This document shows, piece by piece, positions 54,060-63,877 of a stretch of 64,000 nucleotides of DNA (position 1 is its first letter; each line of letters opens with the position of its first letter). The notes beneath the pieces were generated by a model that did not search any database, was not told the origin of the DNA, and worked only from the letters and a program-made list of their open reading frames with translations. The position numbers and the translations under genes are program-made. This DNA comes from Paraburkholderia guartelaensis (GTDB lineage Bacteria; Pseudomonadota; Gammaproteobacteria; Burkholderiales; Burkholderiaceae): positions 62,001-126,000 of the forward strand of contig NZ_SMOD01000003.1 in NCBI RefSeq assembly GCF_004353905.1, read 5' to 3'.

Positions 54060-55457
54060 ATGTCCATTGAAAAATCGGCGGAAATTGCCGCCCGCTTCGA
54101 CCGGCTGCCGCCGTCGCGCACAGTCTGGTCGATGGTGATTCTGCTGTCGCTCGGCGGCGTATTCGAGTTTTACGACCTCTTCTTCACCGGCTATGTCGCG
54201 CCCGGCATGGTGCATTCGGGTCTTTTCACACCGGAATCGCTCGGCTTCTTTTCCGCACTCGGGCCGCTCAAGGTGGCCGGCTTCGGCACCTTCGTGTTCT
54301 CGACCTTCGCCGGCCTGTGGGTCGGCGCACTCGCGTTCGGCCAGGTCGCCGACCGGTTCGGACGGCGCATGATCTTCACGTGGTCGCTGATCTGGTACAT
54401 CGTCTGCACGGCGATCATGGCGTTTCAGACGAGCGGCCAGGCGCTCAATATCTGGCGCTTCATTGCCGGCATCGGCATTGGCATCGAACTCGTGACCATC
54501 GACACGTACATCTCGGAGCTGATCCCGAGCGGCGAGCGCGGCCGCGCCTATGCGGTCAACCAGTTCATCACGTTCAGCGTGGTGCCCGTGGTCGCGTTTC
54601 TCGCCTATATCCTCAAGGACACGCATCCGATTGGCCTCGACTACTGGCGCGTGGTGATCCTGATCGGTTCGGTGGGCGCGGTGGTGGTGTGGTTCCTGCG
54701 CCGGAGTATTCCCGAAAGTCCGCGCTGGCTCGCGCGCAATGACCGTGAGGACGAAGCGGAACGCATCGTTGCCGACATCGAGCGGCGCGTCAGCGCCGAA
54801 ACGGGCACGGCTTTGCCGCCGCTTGGGGCGATCTCGCTCGAAAAGGCCGGGCGCGGCTCGCTTGGCGAAGTGCTGCGTGCGCCGTATTTGCGGCGCACGG
54901 TGATTCTGTCGATTTTCAATATGGCGCAGGTGATCGGCTTTTACGGCTTCGCCGCGTGGGTGCCGACACTGCTGATCGCCCGTGGCGTCCACATTACGCA
55001 AAGTCTTGCGTATGCCTTTGTGATTGCCATCGCCAATCCGTTCGGACCGCTGATTGGCGTGTGGTTCGCCGACAAGCTGGAGCGCAAGACACAAATCGTC
55101 GGCGGCCTCCTGATTATGGCGGTGGTGATTACGTTATTCGCGCAAGCCACGCAGCCGTGGGTCCTGATCGTGCTGGGTGTGCTCTTCACGCTCGCTTCAA
55201 ACGTGATGTCCTACGCCTACCACGGCTATCAGGCCGAGCTTTACCCAACGCGCATCCGCGCTCGCGCCGTCGGCTTCGTGTACTCGTGGAGCCGCATCGC
55301 CGCCGCGTTCGCGGGCCTCGCCATCGGCATCCTGCTTCATCATTACGGTGTGCCTGGCGTCGCGGTGTTCATTGGCGCTTCGATGCTTGTGGGCATCGTG
55401 ATGATTCTGCTTGGGCCGGTGACGCGCGGGCTCTCGCTCGAAGCGATCAGCCATTGA
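54060..55457 (+). CDS. MFS transporter (sugar/organic acid porter type)
   Basis: Inner-membrane transporter of 465 residues, 12 helices. Family motifs are GQVADRFGRRMIF in the helix 2-3 loop, SIPESPRWLARNDREDEA after helix 6 and YQAELYPTRIRARAVGFVYS near the end, typical of the metabolite:H+ symporter/sugar porter branch. GAGG precedes the ATG. Substrate unknown, and no catabolic genes are attached. It converges with the TauE gene 12 bp away. Confidence 0.9.
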   Translation: MSIEKSAEIAARFDRLPPSRTVWSMVILLSLGGVFEFYDLFFTGYVAPGMVHSGLFTPESLGFFSALGPLKVAGFGTFVFSTFAGLWVGALAFGQVADRFGRRMIFTWSLIWYIVCTAIMAFQTSGQALNIWRFIAGIGIGIELVTIDTYISELIPSGERGRAYAVNQFITFSVVPVVAFLAYILKDTHPIGLDYWRVVILIGSVGAVVVWFLRRSIPESPRWLARNDREDEAERIVADIERRVSAETGTALPPLGAISLEKAGRGSLGEVLRAPYLRRTVILSIFNMAQVIGFYGFAAWVPTLLIARGVHITQSLAYAFVIAIANPFGPLIGVWFADKLERKTQIVGGLLIMAVVITLFAQATQPWVLIVLGVLFTLASNVMSYAYHGYQAELYPTRIRARAVGFVYSWSRIAAAFAGLAIGILLHHYGVPGVAVFIGASMLVGIVMILLGPVTRGLSLEAISH

Positions 55458-55469
55458 GTCGGGCGATCG

Positions 55470-56267
55470 TCAAAACAGGATGTGCGATTTGACGATCATT
55501 TGTATCGCTGCGGCCAGCACGCACACGAGCACGACCACGCGAAACGCGAGCGGATGCAAGTTATCGCGCAACGGTCGAATGAGCAGCATGCCCGCGATGG
55601 CGGGCACGCTGGCCGCCGCGGAAATCGCGAGATCGACGAGATTGGCGTGCGCGCCGTGGCTGAAAGCCGTGATGAGCGTGATGACCGACACGACGAGAAT
55701 GATCGCAATCTGTTTCGTGAAGGCGCGGCCCGTAGCACCAGACGCGATCAGATACATGGCGAGCAACGGCCCCGGCACGGCGGCAATGCTCTCCATGAGC
55801 GCCGCCCCGAAGCCGAGCGCGAAACCCACGGGCCTCGCGAGCGCAGGCGCGAGCTTGAAACGCGGCGAGACGAGCAACAGCACCGCCGCCACGATCAACG
55901 CCACGCCCGAGGCCGCTTGCGCGTGATGCGGTTCCAGCGCGATCAGCACAGAAACCCCAATCACATTGCCAATCACGGTGCCAATTAATGGCGCCGCGAT
56001 ATTGCGCAAGGTGGACAGCATTTCGCCGCCCTCCAGCGCCTGCGGAATATTGCCGAGAATGATCGGCATGGACAGCAGCAGCACCGCTTCCTTGACCGGC
56101 AAAAAGTGCGTGATGATGGGCATGGCCACGAGCGGCACGCCAATGCCAGTCACGCCCTTCACCATGCCGCCCAGCACGAGCGCAACCGCAATGCCGAGCA
56201 ATTGAAGTACGTCGAGCGACTGCAGATGGGGCGCGAGAAGGCCCGAGGAAAAAGAAAGGCCGGACAT
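55470..56267 (-). CDS. TauE/SafE-family membrane permease
   Basis: A 265-residue integral membrane protein with eight or so helices and the two repeated family blocks (VLGGMVKGVTGIGVPLVAMP and GFALGFGAALMESIAAVPGPLLAMYL). Members are thought to export sulfite, sulfoacetate or other anions. ATG 56267 is taken over a TTG six codons earlier. Transcribed singly; substrate not evident. Confidence 0.87.
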   Translation of the reverse strand: MSGLSFSSGLLAPHLQSLDVLQLLGIAVALVLGGMVKGVTGIGVPLVAMPIITHFLPVKEAVLLLSMPIILGNIPQALEGGEMLSTLRNIAAPLIGTVIGNVIGVSVLIALEPHHAQAASGVALIVAAVLLLVSPRFKLAPALARPVGFALGFGAALMESIAAVPGPLLAMYLIASGATGRAFTKQIAIILVVSVITLITAFSHGAHANLVDLAISAAASVPAIAGMLLIRPLRDNLHPLAFRVVVLVCVLAAAIQMIVKSHILF

Positions 56268-56399
56268 CGGTGACAAAAAGGGCAATTGGCGCGCTTCGCT
56301 TCGCGCCGCTCATGTGAACGTGGCCGCGGGCGTCGAAACGCCGGCGCGGCCACCGGTTCGCAAGCGAATATCGCTTATGCGCTTTTCTGAGCGACTTTA

Positions 56400-56912
56400 T
56401 TAAGCAGCCGCTGCGGCTTGTGCCGGCCTTGCGGCGGCTCTGCGCCCTGCCGTTTTACGCGCCGCCCGTTTTGCGGGTGCGGCTTTCTTCGAGGGCGCGG
56501 CCTTGGCGCGCTTCGCCGCGGTCTTTTTCACCGCTGCCGCATTGGCGCGCGGTTTGCGTGCGGCCTTGGTAGCAGGCTTCGCCGCGCTGCCGTCGATCAG
56601 GAATTTCGAACGGTCTTTCACGTCGCGAATCCATGCCGGCGCACGGCCGCGGCCGGTCCACGTTGCACCCGTTTTCGGATCGGCGTATTTGGCCGCAACG
56701 GTGCGCTTCGGACCTGCGGCTTTGGCGCCTTTGCCAGGCTTGCGGCCACGCTTCTTGCCGATGAAGCGGTCGATGTCAGCCACGCTCAGGCCATGTTTAG
56801 CCATCAGATCGCGAATTTTCGTGAGACCGGCCGACGTTTGTTTTTCCACGAGCGATTCGGCCTGCTTTTGCAGCTTTGCGATCTTCGATTGAATTGCATC
56901 CAGGGTGACCAT
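56400..56912 (-). CDS. H-NS-family nucleoid protein with a histone-H1-like tail
   Basis: A 170-residue nucleoid-associated protein. Residues 1-40 form a coiled-coil oligomerisation region (LDAIQSKIAKLQKQAESLVEKQ). The H-NS C-terminal DNA-binding motif is KYADPKTGATWTGRGRAPAWI in pieces at 75-95. Beyond it, residues 111-170 are almost only Ala, Lys, Arg and Pro, like eukaryotic-type H1 tails found in some Burkholderiales proteins. It should bridge and silence AT-rich DNA while the tail adds non-specific binding. Transcribed singly. Confidence 0.9.
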   Translation of the reverse strand: MVTLDAIQSKIAKLQKQAESLVEKQTSAGLTKIRDLMAKHGLSVADIDRFIGKKRGRKPGKGAKAAGPKRTVAAKYADPKTGATWTGRGRAPAWIRDVKDRSKFLIDGSAAKPATKAARKPRANAAAVKKTAAKRAKAAPSKKAAPAKRAARKTAGRRAAARPAQAAAAA

Positions 56913-57144
56913 TCACGCCTCCTTATTCACGGTTTTTACGGACACCCTTCAAACATCACTGGCCGATCGAATTGCGATCTTGTCGGCCGGGGCGTCGCGA
57001 AAGACAAGGTGATTATGAAGTCAAATCATGCGTGCTGGCAAATTTAAACAATGTTCTGTAGTGGAAAACATGTTTCCTGATCAGACTATTCACCGTTTCG
57101 CGAACAAAGTCACCATGAATTTTCATTGAGAGACATTCGCACCG

Positions 57145-60100
57145 CTATGCCACGACAGGCGTGCGCTGCAATTCGACAACATTGACCTGCGCGCCAAATG
57201 TCTCGCGAATCATCGGCAAAAGGTGATCGTGGTGCGTGAGAAACAACACCTGGGTTTTCGCGGAGAGATTTCGTAAAGCCGCGAAACCGGCCTTCGCGCG
57301 CTCGTCGTCGAAATTGATGAAAAGATCGTCGGCAACGAAGGGCAGTGCCGCCTTGCTCGCCAACTGCAATTCGAGGGCCGCGATGCGCAGCGCGAGAAAA
57401 AGCTGGTCGCGCGTGCCTTCACTCATTCCACTCACTTCCACGGTTTTGCCGTTGTTGCGCCGCGCATGCAATGCGGGCGGATTGCGTTCGTTATCCACCA
57501 CGAGCCTCGCGAATTCACCGAGCGTGAGCCCACTGAATATTTCACCCGCGCGACGCAGCATCGGCCCCTGCTTCTGGTCGCGATAACGATCCGTTGCCCA
57601 TTTGAGCAGGCGGCTCGCAGTCGCGGCTTCGAGATATTGCTCCGCAGCTTCGCCCATGGCGCTCAGGGCTTCCTGGCGCTTCGCTTCGGCGAGCGCGGCA
57701 TTGGCCTGGCCGTTGATCGCGTCGAACGCTTGCTTCGCGCTCACCTGTTGCTGCAGGCACTCGCTCAGCGCGCGGTCGCCCGCTTCGCGTTGCTGGTTTA
57801 CGGTTGCGAGCAGCGCGGGCACCTCGGTGATCGGCTGCTCCGCGATCTCCGCTGCGATGGCCTCCTGCGCAAGTCCGTCGCCTCCCTGCACGAGCGCGTC
57901 GCGCGCCGCCGAGATCGCTTTCGACAACGCGCGACGCGCGTCGGAACGCTCGGCGAGCGGCAATGCCGCGTCGATTTCGCTCACGCCCGCGAGCTTCAGG
58001 ATGGGCTCGATGCGCGCCTGTGCGCCCGCGACCGCCGCTGCGGCATCGGCCACGCGCGTGCGGGCAATCTGCACGTCGGCATCGGCTTGGGCGAGGGATT
58101 TCGCCGTTTCGCGCGCGGTTGCGAGTCGCGCCGCGAGTTGACGCGCCACATCGATTCCATCGCTCGATGCGGACCATTCGGGTGCGAGCGCCTCGGCAAG
58201 GCGTCGCGCGTCGGTTTCCAGCATCGCTAATTGCGTACGGATCGCGCGGATGCGGTTGCGCGGTACTTCGGCATCCGAAAAAGCCGCCGCAATGGCATTG
58301 GCCAGTTCGACGGCGCCTTCCGCCGCCGCGAGCGTCGCCGCGCGCGCGCCGAGATTCGCTTGCGCGAGCGCCTCGCGCCATTGCATCTGCCACTTTGCGT
58401 AGGCGTCCTGCTCAATCGTCAAGCGGGATTGCGCGGTTTCGCTCGCGCGCTCTGCGTCGCGAATCTGTGCTTCCAGGCCCTCTCGCTGTACGGCGCTCTT
58501 TTGAGCCGACTGCTCGACTGTTTCCGCCACGCCGATCAACGTCGTCAGCGCATCGTCTTCGTGCGTCTGCGCAACCGGGCGCAACGTTTCGAGCAGGGCC
58601 GCATGCGCGGCGATGCGCGCCGCTCGACGCGCTTCAAGCTCGCTCGCGCGGCGATCGCTTTCGCTCTGTGCATTGAGCGCCGCTTCGCGATTCGCGAGCC
58701 ACGCGCCCATATCGGCAAGCGGCATGCCGGCCAGCTGCGCGTCAATGGCAATTTGCGTCCAGGTATTGCGAAAGGCTTCGAGTTCGCGCTCGCGTTCGCT
58801 TAGCGCCGCAAGCTTGCGCTGCGCATTCGCGCGCGCCGTTTCGACTTGCTGACGCAAGTTCTGCAATGTGGCCGCCGCCTGCGAAGTGCCGAGTTGCGCG
58901 TCGACGAGTTCGTCGGCGAGACGTATTGCGTCGTCGACGACGGGGGCGCCATCCGGGAGACTGACGCGCGCCTCCTTGATTTCGTCCCACGCGCTATCGC
59001 GGCGCGTGCGCGCCGCCTGCACTTCCGCAGTCGTGACAACCTTGTTGCCCTGCGTGAAATGCTTCTCCTGCAATTCGAAACGCTCGATATCCTCTTGCGC
59101 GGCTGCGGCTGCTTCTCGCGCTGCGGCCAACGCGCTCGTGCGCTCGCTTTCTTCCTTTTGCAGCGCGGCCAGGCGCGTGGCCGATGGCACGTCGAGCGCG
59201 CGCAGCGCTTGCATCGGCTTGATCCATTGGCCGAGCAGTTGGCGCTTTTCGTCGACCGTGCGCTGTGCATCCGCCAGTTCGCGCTCGAGCGCGCTTTCCT
59301 TCGTCGCACTGTTGCGGAATTCTCGCGCGTCGTCGAGCGCGGCGTGCAACGCATGCGGCACGTCGATGCCGGGCAGGCGCACAAGCTGCTCCCGCAATTG
59401 TGCGATCTTGCGCGTCTGTTCGTCATGTGCCTCACGCGCCGTCGCGAGCGCCTGCTCGCGAAGAGCGTGATCGCGCAGCAGGTTCGTCACCGTCTTCAGC
59501 GCGAGCGCGCCGGGCAACGCCGCACGCAATGTGGCTTCGTCGCTCGGCCAGCCAAGCTGGGCGGCGGCGGCGAATGCGGCGTCGAGATGGTTGCGGATCT
59601 CGGTTTCACGCACCAGCAATTCCCGCGGATGATTGACGCATTCGCCTCGCAGCGCGTCGAGCGCGTCGATTTCGGCGGCGAGTGCCAGGGCTGCGCGATC
59701 GGGTTCGATCGCGTCACGCGACGCTTCTTTGCCGGCGAGATCGGCCTGGCGCGCTTCCTGCACTCTGCGCTCGGCGGCGATGTCGGCTTGCGCCTTCAAC
59801 AGATCGGCATAGGCGGTGGGCGGCAAATCGACGACCTCGCCCAATTCGGCCAACGCGTTCTGCTTGAGCGAAAGCTCCTCTATATAGGGAGCGAGGCGAC
59901 GTACACGTTCGAGCTTCGAGCGCTGCGACTCGAGACTGCGCTGTTCGGCGCGCAAACGCTCGATAGCCTGCTCGACCGCTTCGAGCGCGTCCTTCTTCTC
60001 GACCCAATCGCGTGTGCGCACCTGCGCGGCTTTCAGTTCGCTCGTTGCCTCGGCGAACGATGACTCCGCCTGTGCGTATGCACTGCCACTGCGTCGCGGA

Positions 60101-60615
60101 GCCCAAAGTTCGGCCGCGCGATTTTCCAGTTCTTCACGCACGGGCCCGAGGCTCCCCACGCCCGCAGCAGATTCGAACAACACCTGGCCGAGTTTGTCCG
60201 ACGCGTCGAGAATGCTGCGGCCGCCTTCAACGAGCCGCAGATGATCGAGGCCGAACATCTGCTCGAAGAACTCCTTGCTTGCGCCGTCGAGAAATGCGGC
60301 AAGAAAGTCATCGGGCAGTTTGTCATCCTGCGGGGTGCGCACCGAGTTGCGGCCGCGCGCGCGATGAAATCTCTGCTCGGCCCCGCCGTTTTCCAGCACA
60401 CCGCCAATCCGCAATTCCGGCGTGCCATGGAGAAAATCGAGCGGCGTTTGCAGGCGCATGCCGAACAACAACTCCGACACCGCGGTCCGCACCGTGGACT
60501 TGCCCGCTTCGTTCGGGCCCACGATGACGTGAAAATCGTGCGCGGCGTGGGGAAACGGCAAGGTCGTATCGGTGAACTTGCCGTATTTGATCAAATCGAG
60601 TTGCTTGAGACGCAC
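57145..60615 (-). CDS. SMC-like AAA ATPase, YhaN type
   Basis: A 1156-residue ABC-type ATPase of the RecN/SbcC/SMC group. The N-terminal Walker A is GPNEAGKST (33-41) after LDLIKYGKFTD. Residues from about 170 to 1000 are long Ala/Glu/Arg-rich coiled coils. The C-terminus has the signature SGMSEGTRDQLFLALRIAALE and the Walker B/D-loop region PFVADDLFINFDDERAKAG followed by FLTHHDHLL. It starts with GTG 3 bp after the SbcD-like gene, which supplies its SD, so the two form a nuclease-ATPase complex like YhaO/YhaN or SbcD/SbcC, likely in DNA double-strand break processing. Confidence 0.88.
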   Translation of the reverse strand: MRLKQLDLIKYGKFTDTTLPFPHAAHDFHVIVGPNEAGKSTVRTAVSELLFGMRLQTPLDFLHGTPELRIGGVLENGGAEQRFHRARGRNSVRTPQDDKLPDDFLAAFLDGASKEFFEQMFGLDHLRLVEGGRSILDASDKLGQVLFESAAGVGSLGPVREELENRAAELWAPRRSGSAYAQAESSFAEATSELKAAQVRTRDWVEKKDALEAVEQAIERLRAEQRSLESQRSKLERVRRLAPYIEELSLKQNALAELGEVVDLPPTAYADLLKAQADIAAERRVQEARQADLAGKEASRDAIEPDRAALALAAEIDALDALRGECVNHPRELLVRETEIRNHLDAAFAAAAQLGWPSDEATLRAALPGALALKTVTNLLRDHALREQALATAREAHDEQTRKIAQLREQLVRLPGIDVPHALHAALDDAREFRNSATKESALERELADAQRTVDEKRQLLGQWIKPMQALRALDVPSATRLAALQKEESERTSALAAAREAAAAAQEDIERFELQEKHFTQGNKVVTTAEVQAARTRRDSAWDEIKEARVSLPDGAPVVDDAIRLADELVDAQLGTSQAAATLQNLRQQVETARANAQRKLAALSERERELEAFRNTWTQIAIDAQLAGMPLADMGAWLANREAALNAQSESDRRASELEARRAARIAAHAALLETLRPVAQTHEDDALTTLIGVAETVEQSAQKSAVQREGLEAQIRDAERASETAQSRLTIEQDAYAKWQMQWREALAQANLGARAATLAAAEGAVELANAIAAAFSDAEVPRNRIRAIRTQLAMLETDARRLAEALAPEWSASSDGIDVARQLAARLATARETAKSLAQADADVQIARTRVADAAAAVAGAQARIEPILKLAGVSEIDAALPLAERSDARRALSKAISAARDALVQGGDGLAQEAIAAEIAEQPITEVPALLATVNQQREAGDRALSECLQQQVSAKQAFDAINGQANAALAEAKRQEALSAMGEAAEQYLEAATASRLLKWATDRYRDQKQGPMLRRAGEIFSGLTLGEFARLVVDNERNPPALHARRNNGKTVEVSGMSEGTRDQLFLALRIAALELQLASKAALPFVADDLFINFDDERAKAGFAALRNLSAKTQVLFLTHHDHLLPMIRETFGAQVNVVELQRTPVVA

Positions 60616-60618
60616 TGG

Positions 60619-61869
60619 TCATTCTCCCGTGGAAAGGCGCGCAAGCAGCGCCGGGCCGACCTGCTCCACCAGCGCCGCGAGATTGCCGTCGCGGGCGAGT
60701 TCGAGCAGTGGCGCGTCTTCTTTCACTTCGCTGCGCACTTTACCGACGAAGGCACGCAAATCGCGTTCGAGCAGCGCGAGAAATTCGGGGTCTTGCGTGG
60801 CGGTATCGAGAAGCTGTTTGAGATCGGCGAGCGCTTCGATCTGCTCGTGCTGTGCAGCAGCCATATCGGCCGCGCTCGTTTCGAGCTTGACCTTTTCCAG
60901 CCACAGCTTGTCATTGCCGATAATGCCGATCTGATTGAGCACTTCGGCGCGCAATTGCGTGGCGCGTCCGAAAAAGAGTCCATGCGCCGGCGACTTGCCC
61001 GTCACCGTCACGCGCACCGCGCGCGGCACATGCGCATCAACGGACAGCAGCGCTTCGAGCGCAGCGCCAATCTTGCGCGACAGATCCGCGACGCTTTCGC
61101 AGTCGCTCGCGTCGACGCGTACCGACTCCCAGCGCAGCACGTCGAGGTAGAGACGCTCGACCTCCGTGCGACCGCCCTCGACGCTGACGAGCACGGCGCC
61201 CCGGCGCCCCGTTTCGCGGATGTGCCGGCCCTGCAGATTGCCCGGAAATACGATGGTCGACTCTTCCGCCCACTGCTGAAATTCGTGGACGTGGCCGAGC
61301 GCCCAGTAGTCGTAGCCCTTCGCGTGCAGTTCGGAACGCGTGCATGGCGCGTAGGTCGCATGCGCGGCATAGCCTTCTAGCGCAGTGTGGAGCACGCCGA
61401 TGTTGTAGTACCCGGAAACCGGCGACGGGTAGCTCACGGCGAGATTTTCGACCACGGCCTTATCCTTGAAGCTCTGCCCGTGCAACGCGACCTTGATGTC
61501 GTGGAGCGCGTGGGTTTCAGGCTTGCGATGACTGAACACCACCACGTTGTCCGGCAATGTGAGCTTCCTGGTCATTTCGCTTTCCGCGTCGTGGTTCCCC
61601 CACAGCGCGAAGACGCGAATGCCGGCCTTGCGCAGACGTCCCATCTGCTGGCCGAAGAAGATGCCGGTGTTGTGGTCCTTCCAGTCGCCGTCGTAAAGAT
61701 CGCCTGCAATGACGACGAACGCGACCTCTTCTTCGATGGCCCGATCGACAAGTAGACGCAACGCCTCGCGCGTGGCATTGCGCAACTGGGCGGCCGGCGC
61801 ATCGGGATAGGCACTCAGGCCATGTAGCGGGCTATCGAGGTGTAGGTCTGCCGCGTGGATAAACTTCAC
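60619..61869 (-). CDS. SbcD/YhaO-like metallophosphoesterase nuclease
   Basis: A 416-residue Mre11/SbcD-type nuclease. Manganese-binding motifs are in order: FIHAADLHLDSP, VIAGDLYDGDW, ALWGNHDAES, and later VLHTALEG and ALGHVHEFQ. The C-terminal half is a capping and helical region that would bind the ATPase. The start is taken at GTG 61869 because AGAGGA lies just upstream and the motif begins at once; the frame continues upstream without conservation. It is 3 bp before the ATPase gene, forming a two-gene operon. Confidence 0.88.
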   Translation of the reverse strand: MKFIHAADLHLDSPLHGLSAYPDAPAAQLRNATREALRLLVDRAIEEEVAFVVIAGDLYDGDWKDHNTGIFFGQQMGRLRKAGIRVFALWGNHDAESEMTRKLTLPDNVVVFSHRKPETHALHDIKVALHGQSFKDKAVVENLAVSYPSPVSGYYNIGVLHTALEGYAAHATYAPCTRSELHAKGYDYWALGHVHEFQQWAEESTIVFPGNLQGRHIRETGRRGAVLVSVEGGRTEVERLYLDVLRWESVRVDASDCESVADLSRKIGAALEALLSVDAHVPRAVRVTVTGKSPAHGLFFGRATQLRAEVLNQIGIIGNDKLWLEKVKLETSAADMAAAQHEQIEALADLKQLLDTATQDPEFLALLERDLRAFVGKVRSEVKEDAPLLELARDGNLAALVEQVGPALLARLSTGE

Positions 61870-62584
61870 GACGTGTCCTCTATGGTGTTTGCGGGCGCTG
61901 AATGGAGATAGGGCGACTGCTGCTTTGTTACGCGAGCGGCGCTTCGTGCGCGCTGGCGATCTGAGCATGACTATGAGCCCGGATTGAAGCCGCGGAATGT
62001 GGTCCGGCAATGGGGCCCAATTTTAATCGACGCGGATGGGGCTGCTTCGGCTAAGGTGGTGCAGGCTGCCGTTTGTATGGTTGCTTTTGGCCGATGCTGG
62101 GCGCCTCACTGAAAACTACAAAATACGTATTGAAATACACGATTGACGCCAACGAGGTAGGTTCTAGCTTATTGGCGGCCATTCTGACTGTGTTTCGGGG
62201 TCGGAGAGCCGTTATACCCGTGAAACAAGTACTAGAATCTGGATTGTTTCCGGCCTGAAGCGCCCGTAGTGCAAGGGTTTCACCGATTTCTCGGATTGGA
62301 GAGGAATGTTTCACGCGCGATTGGAGGCTTTCTGAGGCAGGATCGGCGGGAAGGCAGTTTAACTTTCTGCGATGCGGCTGTTGCTTTCCTCGTGGAGGGC
62401 GATTTGCGTGTGGCTCGCTTGTCTGAGTTGCTCCGCTGGTCTGATGTACCTCCTTGATGTTGGTGCGCTGATCGCTACGCTGGTTTCCCGTTTGGGTTGA
62501 CCTGAGTGCCGGGGGCGCGCGTGTCCTGGGATTGCCGACGTCGTTGTCCGTGGTGTTGATCGGAGTTGTCAGTTAGTTGCATTT

Positions 62585-62645
62585 GTGGTGTATTACTTTG
62601 ATGAAGTGAAGGCGGGTTGTTTAGTGGAGAGAAGTAATACTCCAC
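62585..62645. repeat. 14-bp imperfect inverted repeat with 33-bp spacer
   Basis: GTGGTGTATTACTT at 62585-62598 is matched with one mismatch by AAGTAATACTCCAC at 62632-62645. The right arm also takes part in a smaller dyad, GTGGAG/CTCCAC (62624-62645). It may be a recombination or regulator site or a remnant of element ends. Confidence 0.6.
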
Positions 62646-62714
62646 AGGCGCCTGCCGGATGGACAACTAGCAACTGAACATCCTCAGACGGAGGAACGCG
62701 GAGACCAAGGGCCG

Positions 62715-62732
62715 CGTCACGCTATCGTGACG
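62715..62732. repeat. Short hairpin-forming inverted repeat
   Basis: CGTCACG-CTAT-CGTGACG, a perfect 7-bp stem with a 4-nt loop and no T run. Function unknown. Confidence 0.5.
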
Positions 62733-63441
62733 AGCGGCGCTGCCCTGCCCTCACACTGCACGCAGCAGGCCGTTCTCTGGCATACAGGCTATCCATTCTT
62801 TTGCTCGGTTACCTGCCAGTCTCCCCCAAGGCAAACGTCAAGCGAAGATTGCCGTCTGCCGTCATCTCGACAATGCCGGAGGCACCCGGGTTGGGATCTC
62901 AGCGCAAGGCGTAAGCGGCGGACGCGGATACATGGTGCAGGACTGTCACAGCCAAGACGTCGGCTAAACGAGTGTGCCGCGCTCGCACAGAGGTTGGTTA
63001 AGCCCGCTGGCGTGAACGCAAGGGGGGAAGTTCGGCGCGGCGCGTGGTCGTTGTCGCTCGTCGCCGAGAAGTCGACCAAGGCAAATCAACGTCGGCGATG
63101 TTGGGAATCCATGCATCCAAGCCACATGACCGACTTGTCGTGGGGCCGGTTCGAAGACCAAACCACGAGTTGTCGGCAACGAGGCAGTCTGTGCATACGG
63201 CACCCAGCAACCACAAATAATAGGCGAGGCCGACGCTGCGTGCGAACCTCGATCACACAGTGAAATCGCCCCCGCCAGTAGGCGGCGGCACGTGGTCTTT
63301 GGGAAGACATGCCGAAGTTGGCACGCCTACTCTTCTTCCATGTGGCCTGCTTTCGCGCACAGTTGCTGATGCGTCCTCGTTGCGCACCGGCGACCGGGTA
63401 CTGCTTAACTGAAGCGACGGAGAATTGGGATACGGCGCCGA

Positions 63442-63458
63442 TGTGTCGAGTCGACACA
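63442..63458. repeat. Odd palindrome, copy 1
   Basis: TGTGTCGAGTCGACACA, 8-bp arms around a single G. First of three copies of a TGTGTCGA-S-TCGACACA element. Confidence 0.85.
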
Positions 63459-63671
63459 CCGGCACGCACCATACGACGCACACGCTAGCTGCGCCGATTT
63501 CAGCCGTTGTGGCCAGCGCCAAGGACATCTGCGCGGGGGTCGCCTTTTCACACGCGAGGCAGCGCCAAGCGCTTTGGACCTATTCGCTTCCTTACGAACC
63601 GCGTGCGCGACCGATGTAGCATGTCCCAGATCACATTCGCCCGAGTCAACCACTGCGAGGAGGCAACGACT

Positions 63672-63690
63672 GTGTGTCGACTCGACACAC
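63672..63690. repeat. Odd palindrome, copy 2
   Basis: GTGTGTCGACTCGACACAC, 9-bp arms around a single C. It lies 231 bp (centre to centre) from copy 1. Confidence 0.85.
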
Positions 63691-63854
63691 CGCCCCGGCC
63701 CACAAATCAGCCCCGCAGGCGATGCACCATGCTCCCGCGCACCGCTCGATGTGTGCGCGCGAGGAGACAACCTCATGCCTTGTCTCGTCCAACCACCGAT
63801 GGGGCGTGTGTTAAATCCCAATCCCCTGAGGCGACGATGATGAAGAAGCAGCGA

Positions 63855-63877
63855 CAGTGTGTCGACTCGACACACTG
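63855..63877. repeat. Odd palindrome, copy 3
   Basis: The same core as copy 2 with arms extended to 11 bp (CAGTGTGTCGA, central C, then its complement). It lies 185 bp from copy 2, and similarity with copy 2 continues on both sides (GCAACGAC/GCAGCGAC upstream; AAATCAGC/AAGTCAGC downstream), as if part of a degenerate larger unit. Confidence 0.85.

Noticed and set aside
62727..63263. A 178-codon frame in the gene-poor region
   Set aside because: Composition is erratic, rich in Arg, Ser and Cys, with no hydrophobic core pattern and no SD; overlapping frames on the other strand look equally random.
63442..63877. A CRISPR array
   Set aside because: Only three palindromes at unequal spacing of about 200 bp, with no uniform spacers and no cas genes.
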